Source: Sphingopyxis sp.
GTDB taxonomy: Bacteria; Pseudomonadota; Alphaproteobacteria; Sphingomonadales; Sphingomonadaceae
NCBI RefSeq assembly: GCF_025869345.1
Contig: NZ_JAOZVW010000117.1
Span: 35,855 to 99,854 of the forward strand
Direction of reading: 5' to 3'
DNA: 64,000 nt
A program made the translations under genes and the position numbers. Below, piece after piece: positions 1 through 7,238 of this stretch (positions are counted from its first letter, which is position 1; every line of letters starts with the position of its first letter). Under the pieces are notes generated by a model. That model did no database searches. It was not told the origin of the DNA and saw nothing but the letters and a program-made list of their open reading frames with translations.

Positions 1-2129
1 GCGATCCACTCACGCAAAAGCTCGGTGGCGCTGCCGATGAGGCCGCGGATCTGCTTGCGTGCGACACCTTCGATCGCATCGCGGCGTATCCCTTTGGCGA
101 GCAGGCTTCGCGCGCCGTCGATGATCGCATCCTCATCCTCGAGGAGCGCGACCTGCGAGCGAACGGCGGACAAGGCATCGCCCTTCCCCGCGAGCGCGAG
201 TTGAAAGGCACGTCCAATGGTCCCTGCCGGACTTACAAGCTCCTGCCACACGGCGGTCGCGGGCTGATAATTAGTTTTGCGGGTCGGCGCCCCGGCGCGC
301 CAGGCGGTGAGCCTGTCCTTGATATCGCTGGCGCGGCGATGCTTTTCTTCCTGATCCGGGGCCGCCGCCAGGTCCGCCATGTGAACGAGGCGGAGCGTCG
401 CGACATTCTGGATGACCCGCCGCAGCGGTTTGAAGGCGGCACCGATCCCGCCGTCGAGGGCATCGATGACCGCCATGGCGGTATCGGATTGCAGCATCGC
501 GGGCCGCATCGCGCCAGCGAGCAGCAAAAGATCAGTCGGCTGACCGTTCGAATTTTTCGCAATAGCGATCACCGCCTCGGCGAGCTCCTGATAGGCGACC
601 CACGGCTTGTTGAAGGCTGTATGGACACCATTGCCGGTCAGCAGGGCTTCGATCACCGGAGCGGGAAGGCTGTCTGGCAGCTCGGCCCCCGACAGCCGGC
701 GGCCGTCCGCGAGATGCACGGCCAATCCATAGCGTTTGCCTTCGAGCGCGGCAGCGATCCATTCTTCCCACCGCGGCAGCTGCGGCTGCGGTTCGTCGGG
801 GGCGTCGGGCTCGTCGCGTGCTGCCGGAGCGGTATCGAAATCGGCTTCGGCGAGCGGCACAGGCTCGGTCAACGGCGTCACCTCCCGGACCGGCTCGGTA
901 GCCGCGCCTTCACAAGGCATGGAATCGGCAAGAGCGTCCTCCACCGTCGCTTCCTCGACATCCGGCCATTCGTCCGAGCCGTCGTCAGCAGGATTTCCCT
1001 TGGCGCTATCGGCCGCTACCTCGGCACGCTCCTCTCCATAGCCCGAAGACGCATCGTCCACTTGCGGCGAGGCTCCGGCCTCTCCGTCGCCGGCACCAGC
1101 TGCGGCAGCGGCAGCGGCAGCGTCGTCGGGCAACACAGCCGCAAAAAGCGGGAGCTCTTCTTCTACCGCCGCGTCACCAAGTTCGGCGACACAGTCCGTA
1201 AGGGCTTGTTCCAGCCGATCGAGCGCGGCATCGCGTTCGCTCTCGGCGCGATCAAATTCCGCGGTGGCGGCATCGCGTTCGGCTTTTCCGGCCATCGCCG
1301 CGAGCCGCCAAGCCTCCTGTGCGCGGCCCAACGCCGCATGCGCGCCATCGAGGCTTGCGAGCGTATTTTCCATGCGATCGACCATGTCGATCGTCATGGC
1401 ATCGACAGGAACGGTTCCGATGCGGGCCGCGATGACGCTGTCGAGGCCGGCAAGCATCGCTTTTACGGCCGCGCGGCGCTCGGCCAACGCGGCGGCATCC
1501 TCCTCGGCGCGCGAGGAGGCAGCGAGATGCGCTTCGATGGCTTCGGCAAGCGCACCCGCCCATTCGACCAGTGCCGGCTCGGGATGCGCACGCATCGCCT
1601 CGACCGCGGCTGCGAGACGGTCGAGCACCTCGGTCGGCGAGGCGGGACCGGGCCCTTCGGGACGTTCAGGATGATCGTCCGTATCGGCAGCAATCGGGGT
1701 GCTGCCGCTTGCCGGAGCGGCGAGGGGGCGACCGGCGCGCTCGTCGAGGAGCCAAGGGAAGTTGGGGAGAAGCGCATCGACCTGCCGCGCGACCTCGCAA
1801 TCGGGATCGAGACCCGCCAGCATGGTCCGGATTTGAGCCCGCGTGTTGCCGTAGCGGCGGCGGCGGGGAAAGCCGGTCCGGCCGATTAACCACTGGCGAA
1901 GCAACGCATCGAGCGACCGCTCGTCGGGTTTCGCCGAGGATCTGCGGATTGCTTCGTCGAGCAGCGGTCCGGTTCCGGCGCGATAATATTCTGCAAGCCA
2001 ATGATAAAAGGAGTCGTCATCGCGATTGGAGACGGTTTCAATGCCGAGGGCTTTCAGCAGAAGACGCCGGTCGCTATTGGGAAGCGGGTGAAATTCCCGA
2101 ATAAATTGCCAGTCTATCTCGAACGCCAT
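1..2129 (-). CDS. Large uncharacterised protein, partial (C-terminus beyond window)
   Basis: An uninterrupted minus-strand frame runs from ATG at 2129 to the left edge, giving at least 709 codons with no stop. The N-terminal ~110 residues look globular (begins MAFEIDWQFIREFHPLP). Residues ~170-340 are Ala/Glu/Arg-rich and probably coiled coil. They are followed by a very acidic Ala/Asp/Glu linker (~340-450) and a helical C-terminal part. A G-rich stretch just upstream of the ATG can serve as ribosome binding site. The gene lies 62 bp downstream of the RtcR-like regulator on the same strand, so the two are probably co-transcribed. I recognise no enzyme motif or membrane segment. Its position suggests a partner of the regulator or of the neighbouring CBASS, but that is inference only. 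Confidence 0.7.
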   Translation of the reverse strand, partial: MAFEIDWQFIREFHPLPNSDRRLLLKALGIETVSNRDDDSFYHWLAEYYRAGTGPLLDEAIRRSSAKPDERSLDALLRQWLIGRTGFPRRRRYGNTRAQIRTMLAGLDPDCEVARQVDALLPNFPWLLDERAGRPLAAPASGSTPIAADTDDHPERPEGPGPASPTEVLDRLAAAVEAMRAHPEPALVEWAGALAEAIEAHLAASSRAEEDAAALAERRAAVKAMLAGLDSVIAARIGTVPVDAMTIDMVDRMENTLASLDGAHAALGRAQEAWRLAAMAGKAERDAATAEFDRAESERDAALDRLEQALTDCVAELGDAAVEEELPLFAAVLPDDAAAAAAAAGAGDGEAGASPQVDDASSGYGEERAEVAADSAKGNPADDGSDEWPDVEEATVEDALADSMPCEGAATEPVREVTPLTEPVPLAEADFDTAPAARDEPDAPDEPQPQLPRWEEWIAAALEGKRYGLAVHLADGRRLSGAELPDSLPAPVIEALLTGNGVHTAFNKPWVAYQELAEAVIAIAKNSNGQPTDLLLLAGAMRPAMLQSDTAMAVIDALDGGIGAAFKPLRRVIQNVATLRLVHMADLAAAPDQEEKHRRASDIKDRLTAWRAGAPTRKTNYQPATAVWQELVSPAGTIGRAFQLALAGKGDALSAVRSQVALLEDEDAIIDGARSLLAKGIRRDAIEGVARKQIRGLIGSATELLREWI

Positions 2130-2191
2130 GGTCCCCCCGAACCCTATTTCCTGATTTTTTGCTCGCTGCCGCGCCCGCCGATTCGTCCCCG

Positions 2192-3679
2192 TTACAAACC
2201 GAGCTTCGCGCGCCGCGCATCGAGCTGCTGATAACTGGAATAGCCGATAAGTCGAGCCGCACGCGACTTGTTTCCGCCGGCACTATCGAGCGCGCGACTT
2301 ATATAATGGGTTTCCACGTCGCGAAGAATTCGATCCAGATTGAACCCTTTGCCGATTGGCCGGTCCAATATGTCATCGGTTCGCGGGACAATTTCTGGCA
2401 AGAGCGCATCCGCGATGTCGTCGGCCTGCAGCATCTGCCGATCTGACCATACAAGGGCGCGGCGCAAAGTATTTTGGAGTTCCCGGATATTTCCCGGCCA
2501 ACGCTGGTCCAGGAGTAGGGCGCGCGCCCCGGCATCGAGATCCTTCGCCTTGAAGAGCGGATCGTCCGCCATCTCTTCGTTGATGCGGGCCAGCAGCTCG
2601 TCGAGTAGCAGCGGCAAATCGCCTTCCCGCTCTCGCAAGGGCGGCAAATGGATGCGCAGGACGGCGAGGCGATAGAAAAGGTCTTCGCGAAACCGCCGCT
2701 CGATCGTCTCGGCAAAAAGGTCGCGATTGGTCGCGGCGATGACCCGCACATCGACCTTGCGCACGATATTTTCGCCGATGCGCGTTACCTCTCCTTCCTG
2801 GAGCACGCGCAAGAGCGCGACCTGCGCTGAAAGCGGCAGCTCGCCCACCTCGTCAAGGAACAGGGTGCCACCGTCGGCTTCCTCGAAGCAGCCCGGCTGC
2901 GCCCGGTCAGCGCCGGTAAAGGCGCCCTTATTGTGCCCGAAAAGCCGCGATTCGACGAGATTGGCGGGGATCGCACCGCAGTTCACCACGACCATGGCCT
3001 TGTCCGCGCGCGGGCTGATTGAATGAACGGCGCGCGCCATCAGCTCCTTGCCGGTACCCGATTCCCCCTCGATGAGGAGCGGCACATTGCGCGGAGCTGC
3101 CTTTCTCGCGAGCGCCACAACGCGTTTCATCGCTGGGCTTCGCTTGACGATCGCTCCGAAACTGCTTTCCGCGCCCGGGCGTTCGGCCGAGGATTCGGCG
3201 AGGCGACGATCAGGCTCGCGCAACAGGTCCGGAAGAATCTCGGCCGGCAAGTTGAACGGATGCTGGACGGTGTTGAGCGACCCCGCCGATGATTCGATGA
3301 GCTCGGCGGGAAAACGCGAGGTTGCGAGCAAGAGCCAAACTGACGCCATGACAGGTGTGCCGGGGCTGAGATGGAAGGTGAGCGCGGTCATCGGACCAGC
3401 CGACTCCAGCGCCTCGGCGATGAACGCGGAAGCGTGGCGGTAGATTTCGGTGAAGGCGTTGGGCTGCGGAAGCAGGGCAAGCCGCGCAACGATGCGGACG
3501 GTTGGCGCCTCGCGCGCGAGCCAGTCGCGATAGCGTTCCATTTCCGCTTCGGGCCAGTTGCACAGAAGGTAAGCGGCGTTGAACGGGCGGCTGCGCAGCG
3601 CGTCCAATATGGGACCGACGAAAGATCGCTGCTCGGCATCGAGGTCGGCGCGGCCAATCCAGGCAAAAAGAATCCGCAT
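2192..3679 (-). CDS. RtcR-like sigma-54-dependent activator with N-terminal CARF-like domain
   Basis: A 495-aa bacterial enhancer-binding protein. Residues 1-~160 resemble the RtcR CARF-type sensor, including an SPGTP motif at 105-109 of the kind that binds nucleotide ligands in CARF domains. The AAA+ domain carries Walker A GESGTGKE (205-212), the sigma-54 contact loop GAFTGA (252-257) and Walker [13 protein letters not shown] (270-281). The C-terminus is a Fis-type helix-turn-helix (around [13 protein letters not shown]). I chose ATG 3679 because the only upstream in-frame option is a TTG. Classical RtcR controls RNA repair genes (rtcAB), which are not seen here. Instead the gene is divergent from a CBASS operon that has a sigma-54 promoter, so it is the likely activator of that operon. 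The family call is strong; the target is inferred. Confidence 0.88.
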   Translation of the reverse strand: MRILFAWIGRADLDAEQRSFVGPILDALRSRPFNAAYLLCNWPEAEMERYRDWLAREAPTVRIVARLALLPQPNAFTEIYRHASAFIAEALESAGPMTALTFHLSPGTPVMASVWLLLATSRFPAELIESSAGSLNTVQHPFNLPAEILPDLLREPDRRLAESSAERPGAESSFGAIVKRSPAMKRVVALARKAAPRNVPLLIEGESGTGKELMARAVHSISPRADKAMVVVNCGAIPANLVESRLFGHNKGAFTGADRAQPGCFEEADGGTLFLDEVGELPLSAQVALLRVLQEGEVTRIGENIVRKVDVRVIAATNRDLFAETIERRFREDLFYRLAVLRIHLPPLREREGDLPLLLDELLARINEEMADDPLFKAKDLDAGARALLLDQRWPGNIRELQNTLRRALVWSDRQMLQADDIADALLPEIVPRTDDILDRPIGKGFNLDRILRDVETHYISRALDSAGGNKSRAARLIGYSSYQQLDARRAKLGL

Positions 3680-3702
3680 CCCACACAATAACAAATCATA
3701 TC

Positions 3703-3754
3703 ATATTGGCGAATATTTTATCATTGAGCGATGGCTGCAGATAAAAATATTGGC
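3703..3754. promoter_or_regulatory. Candidate upstream activator site for the RtcR-like regulator
   Basis: The AT-rich spacer between the divergent regulator and CBASS genes holds an almost perfect inverted repeat: AATATTTTATC at 3712-3722 pairs with GATAAAAATATT at 3740-3751. The octamer ATATTGGC is also repeated directly at 3703-3710 and 3747-3754, 44 bp (about four helical turns) apart. The block sits 25-75 bp upstream of the sigma-54 promoter. Enhancer-binding proteins normally bind dyads upstream of their promoter, somewhat farther out than this. Binding is inferred. Confidence 0.5.
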
Positions 3755-3776
3755 AGATTACCGCGCAAACCCGAAT

Positions 3777-3791
3777 TGGCACGCTTCCTGC
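3777..3791 (+). promoter_or_regulatory. Sigma-54 (-24/-12) promoter of the CBASS operon
   Basis: TTGGCACGCTTCCTGC matches the RpoN consensus TGGCACG-N4-TTGC at all but one position (C for the first T). The invariant GG (3778-3779) and GC (3790-3791) are exactly 10 nt apart. Transcription would begin near 3802, 33 nt before the cap15 ATG at 3835, leaving room for the AAAGGAGA ribosome binding site at 3816-3823. The divergently encoded sigma-54 activator is strong contextual support. Confidence 0.8.
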
Positions 3792-3834
3792 GAAGTCTCC
3801 GTCACCATCAACGTGAAAGGAGAATTAACCCGCA

Positions 3835-4464
3835 ATGCCCCTCGAACATGAATATGCCCTGCTCGGCGGTTACAACCGTTCGGCCGTCGGAAAATGGATC
3901 GCCCGCGCGTCCGCCACGATCTCGGCGGCAGCGGTCTTCGTCCTGCTGTCCGCCATCGACCTCGCCCGCTCCTTCGGGATCAACGCCAACCTCCCGCCCG
4001 CCGTTCTCTCGCTCGTCGGCGCGGGAATGGTCTACACCCTGCTCTACTGGCTCTTTGATCATTACGCTTGGCGCATCGGTCCGCTCGGTCGCTTGCTGAA
4101 GGTTCCGCATCTTGCGGGAAGCTGGGTGTGTGAAGGCGTGAGCCTCGACAAGAACCCGCCCTTTCCCTGGAACGCCAAGATTACGATCGTTCAGTCGTGG
4201 GATCGCATCCGCGTCCATCTCGAGACCAGCCAGTCCTCGTCCGACAGCGTCGCGGCGGCGCTCCTCTACGATGCGGCGGTCGGATACCGGCTGCTCTATC
4301 ACTACCGCAACCACCCGCGCGTGGGCGAGACCGATCTCGCCGCACACCACGGCTTTGCCGAACTCATCTTCGCCCCTGACGGCAGCTCCGCATCGGGCGA
4401 ATATTTCAACGGCCGCGGCCGGAACACTTTTGGAACCATGAAACTCGTGAAGGAGGCCAAGTAA
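3835..4464 (+). CDS. cap15: Cap15-type CBASS effector (2TM plus beta-barrel)
   Basis: A 209-aa protein with two N-terminal membrane helices (about 20-42 and 50-75) followed by a ~130-residue beta-rich domain beginning around LAGSWVCEG. This is the layout of Cap15, the SMODS-associated 2TM beta-strand-rich effector. In that family the barrel binds the cyclic nucleotide made by the partner CD-NTase, and the membrane helices oligomerise and disrupt the inner membrane, killing the infected cell. The start follows a strong AAAGGAGA. The stop TAA overlaps the ATG of the CD-NTase (TAATG), so the two are translationally coupled. Confidence 0.85.
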   Translation: MPLEHEYALLGGYNRSAVGKWIARASATISAAAVFVLLSAIDLARSFGINANLPPAVLSLVGAGMVYTLLYWLFDHYAWRIGPLGRLLKVPHLAGSWVCEGVSLDKNPPFPWNAKITIVQSWDRIRVHLETSQSSSDSVAAALLYDAAVGYRLLYHYRNHPRVGETDLAAHHGFAELIFAPDGSSASGEYFNGRGRNTFGTMKLVKEAK

Positions 4465-5597
4465 TGGCTCGCAATATCAATGATCGCCTGACCAATCTCA
4501 ACAAGCGCCGCAAGGGCACCGACCGTCTCGACCGGGTCGGCAAGGAATTTGCCGCCTCGATCGTCAACGACAGCATGGTCCTCGAGAAGTGGGAGAAGCG
4601 CGCCACGACGCAGCCCTTCACCCGCTACGCCCTCGGGGCGATGCAGCCGGTCGAGAAGCGCTACACCGACATTTCGATCGAGACCGCGATTCGTGTCGGC
4701 AAGCAGCTCCAGCAGGGACTCTCGATGGACGTCGACCTGCGCCTGCAGGGCTCAGTTCCGCTCGACGTCCATATTCGCGGCGTCAGCGATGTGGACCTGT
4801 TGACGCTGGCGGGGTCCTTTTTGACCTATACCCAAGGCGGGGCGCTGGCGCGGGCGGGCTGGTACAGGCCGAGCGATCGCCGCCCGGTCGACGTCCTTCT
4901 CGAACTCCGCCGCGAGGCCGAGAAGGTGCTGACGGCTGCCTATCCCGCCGTCACGGTGGACTGCACCGGCGGCAAGGCCATTGCGATGTCGGGGGGCTCT
5001 CTGCCTCGCCCGGTCGACGTCGTGCCGTCGCACTGGCATGACAATATCGACTATCAGGCGGCGCAGCAGGAACATGAGCGAGGCGTGACGATCCTCAACA
5101 AGCATGTTCCCACGACGATCGAGAACCTGCCGTTTCTTCACATTCACCGGATCAACGAGACCGACGGTTCAACGCTGGGCGGGCTCAAGAAGGCGATCCG
5201 GCTGACGAAAAATGTCAAGAATGACGCCGAGGATGAACAGGCGGCGATGAAGCTGCCGAGCTTCGACATCGCTGCGCTTCTCTACCATGCCGATCGCGCG
5301 ATGCTCCGCGCGGGCTATCAGTTCGAGCTTTCGATCCTCGCGGAGACGCAGCGCTTTTTCGACTGGTGCTGGAACAACAAGGACAGCGCCCGGCAACTGC
5401 GTACGCCCGACGGCACCCGTGCCATCCTGAACACTGACGACAAGATCGACGGTTTGCGGGCGATCTCGGTCGAACTCGACAATCTCGCCGGCGAGGTAGC
5501 GCGCGAGCAGTCGAACGTCATCCGCAGTCTGCAGGCACCGACGCAGCAAATCATCGCCGAGGCGCTGCGCAAGGCCTATATCCCGGACGCCGCCTGA
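4464..5597 (+). CDS. CBASS CD-NTase (cGAS/DncV-like nucleotidyltransferase)
   Basis: A 377-aa nucleotidyltransferase that makes the cyclic oligonucleotide messenger of CBASS. Visible catalytic features are the GS motif at residues 96-97, the metal-binding DVD (D109, D111) in GVSDVDLL, and the third acidic residue D185 in RPVDVVPSHW. A helical C-terminal domain follows. GAAGGAGG precedes the ATG, which overlaps the cap15 stop by one base. No Cap2/Cap3 ubiquitin-like, HORMA/TRIP13 or cyclic-nucleotide-degrading genes flank it, so this is a minimal two-gene (type I) CBASS. The clade, and hence the nucleotide product, cannot be assigned by eye. Confidence 0.9.
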   Translation: MARNINDRLTNLNKRRKGTDRLDRVGKEFAASIVNDSMVLEKWEKRATTQPFTRYALGAMQPVEKRYTDISIETAIRVGKQLQQGLSMDVDLRLQGSVPLDVHIRGVSDVDLLTLAGSFLTYTQGGALARAGWYRPSDRRPVDVLLELRREAEKVLTAAYPAVTVDCTGGKAIAMSGGSLPRPVDVVPSHWHDNIDYQAAQQEHERGVTILNKHVPTTIENLPFLHIHRINETDGSTLGGLKKAIRLTKNVKNDAEDEQAAMKLPSFDIAALLYHADRAMLRAGYQFELSILAETQRFFDWCWNNKDSARQLRTPDGTRAILNTDDKIDGLRAISVELDNLAGEVAREQSNVIRSLQAPTQQIIAEALRKAYIPDAA

Positions 5598-5610
5598 CAG
5601 CATGACCCGA

Positions 5611-5640
5611 CCCGGTCCCCGCGATTGTCTGGGGATCGGG
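5611..5640. terminator. GC-rich hairpin between CBASS operon and transglycosylase remnant
   Basis: CCCGGTCCCC at 5611-5620 pairs with GGGGATCGGG at 5631-5640 (10 bp with one G-T wobble) around a 10-nt loop. It lies 13 nt after the CD-NTase stop and just beyond the stop of the opposite-strand remnant, so it could terminate both. No U-tract follows, so intrinsic termination would be weak. Confidence 0.4.
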
Positions 5641-5646
5641 CAGGGG

Positions 5647-5829
5647 TCATTCGGCGGTCACGGAGGCTGCGTCCGTGCGCCGGGTAAGAAACAGGCTGCC
5701 GCCCTGTCCGGTGAAGGCTGGCTGGATATTCGCTTTACGGGAAGCAGGGAGCGTCAACCTATCCGCGCTCACCGCCGCGACATAGCGCTGGGTCTCGGCG
5801 GGTATGGCGCGCGGCAACCCAGCGGCTGT
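5647..5829 (-). pseudogene. C-terminal remnant of a VirB1/TrbN-like lytic transglycosylase
   Basis: The minus frame ending at the TGA at 5647-5649 encodes about 60 residues beginning AAGLPRAIPAETQRYVAAV. This resembles the segment just after the catalytic domain of conjugation-associated lytic transglycosylases (LP-x-ETxxYV). The frame has no start of its own. It follows directly, in the same frame, after the TAG stop of the PIN gene, so the catalytic part has been lost and replaced. It probably belonged to the transfer region whose trb genes lie at 29.6-38.8 kb. The family call rests on a short motif. Confidence 0.5.
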
Positions 5830-6864
5830 CTACGTGTCCAGCATATCCCATTCGTCACCCAACACCCAACGGATCGCAGACAGCTTGCCGCTGAGCATCC
5901 CCCACTCGAAGTCGCTCCAAGGACCGAGTTCGTCTGGATACTGCTCTTCCGCCCGCTTCATCGCCGCGATCATGCCGTCCCAGATCGTGTCGATGATCAT
6001 GCCGCGCTGCTCCTCGCGTGTGGCTGCTTCCCAGACCTCACGCGGCACCTTCTTCTCCCGGCCACTCTCTACCGCGTCGATGATGCCCCACTTCCGCCCA
6101 TACCAGATCTGCGTGGTCAGCTTGTCCTCGGCCTCTAGTAGTTCGGAAAGGGCGCGAGACTCTTGACTGTACTCTCGGTCGAAGGTGATTTCCTCGATCA
6201 GGTCGCTGGCGAATTCGCTGACAAGGACTCCTAAGTTAGTCGAGTAACGCGAGTGTACCTCGTCGAAAAGAGGTGCTAGGTCGGGATGTGGGAGGCGGGT
6301 ATCTCCTGCCTTTTGGCTAAAATCGTGGATGTTGTGGGTGACGAAGGCGAGCACGTCATCATCGTTCCGCTCAGACAGAGCATCGATATATGTCTCAATA
6401 ATGATCGCGTCTCCTATACCGTTGATCTGGCGGTGGAACGGCGCGACTTTCGCAATGGCACGGTCTGCCGCGCGAGCCTTGATACTTTCACTAACCGGCA
6501 CGGGTTCAGTCGTAGAGAACAACTTCTCTATCAGCCCTACTGCCTCATTCACCGCCTCACCCCCCGTAGCGATCCGATGATCAACTTCGTTTAACTGTCT
6601 AATGATGTCGTCGCGACCGTCTTCGGGCGCAAACTGCACGACCGCGTCCTTTACTCGCTTGAAATGGCTCGACAGGCTGGCGCGGCTGGAAGCCATGACC
6701 CGATCACGATTACGTGCGAACTCGTCGAGGACTATCTGCGGCACAATGAACTGGATTTCATCCGCCTCTGTCATGGCAAACATCGCGTCGAGCAGAGGCA
6801 GATGGCGAGGATCCTTGGTCAGGTCGAGCCAAACGCAGGTGTCGATCAGTAGGAATAGTTTCAT
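5830..6864 (-). CDS. PIN-domain protein, probable ribonuclease
   Basis: A 344-aa protein starting MKLFLLIDTCVWLDL, the first strand of a PIN fold with the conserved Asp (D8). A second acidic site is in IVLDEF (E48), followed by GIGDAII and a THNIHDF segment typical of the PIN C-terminal metal site. A helical C-terminal extension (~200-344) makes it longer than VapC-type toxins and more like DUF4935-type PIN proteins. I chose ATG 6864 over 6912 because the PIN strand begins there. No antitoxin gene is adjacent. It may act in RNA cleavage or defence; its role is unknown. Confidence 0.72.
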   Translation of the reverse strand: MKLFLLIDTCVWLDLTKDPRHLPLLDAMFAMTEADEIQFIVPQIVLDEFARNRDRVMASSRASLSSHFKRVKDAVVQFAPEDGRDDIIRQLNEVDHRIATGGEAVNEAVGLIEKLFSTTEPVPVSESIKARAADRAIAKVAPFHRQINGIGDAIIIETYIDALSERNDDDVLAFVTHNIHDFSQKAGDTRLPHPDLAPLFDEVHSRYSTNLGVLVSEFASDLIEEITFDREYSQESRALSELLEAEDKLTTQIWYGRKWGIIDAVESGREKKVPREVWEAATREEQRGMIIDTIWDGMIAAMKRAEEQYPDELGPWSDFEWGMLSGKLSAIRWVLGDEWDMLDT

Positions 6865-7238
6865 GTCACGAGCGTAGCGATCACTCCTTGCGGTCGCCAG
6901 TCTGCGCGTCACGCTTCTGACCGGTGGCGGCGCACGCTACGCCGCGGCAACCATTGAACCCGCAATGACAGCTTAGGACCAGCCTCTCGCCAAAAGCCGC
7001 CTGTCCGCCATCGGCCAGACGCAGATAGGCAGACGGTCTCACCGACATGGCAATCGCCGCGAAAAGCTGCCTGTCCGACATCGATCATGATCTGCCTTCA
7101 TTCGGGGCTCGCCGTCGCGATGCTCAATGCTTTCGGAACATGCCGCCAACTTATCGCTGCGCTGCGAGCCACGATCTACCCCATGCTCCCATCTTCGGGC
7201 GCTTCGCCCGACGTGCAAGCGGGAGCGCCGTTCCCCGT
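6865..7238. other. 374-bp stretch without a recognisable gene; imperfect direct repeat
   Basis: Lies between the PIN gene and fumK. I see no convincing coding frame. It contains an imperfect 22-bp direct repeat starting AAAAGC(C/T)GCCTGTCCG at 6992-7013 and 7062-7083 (70 bp apart, 20 of 22 identical). The stretch may be a junction between the defence genes and the fum cluster. Confidence 0.5.

Noticed and set aside
201..1889. Long plus-strand open frame (562 aa)
   Set aside because: It is the antisense shadow of the minus-strand gene that is open from 2129 to the window edge; its translation is Arg/Gly-rich with no domain.
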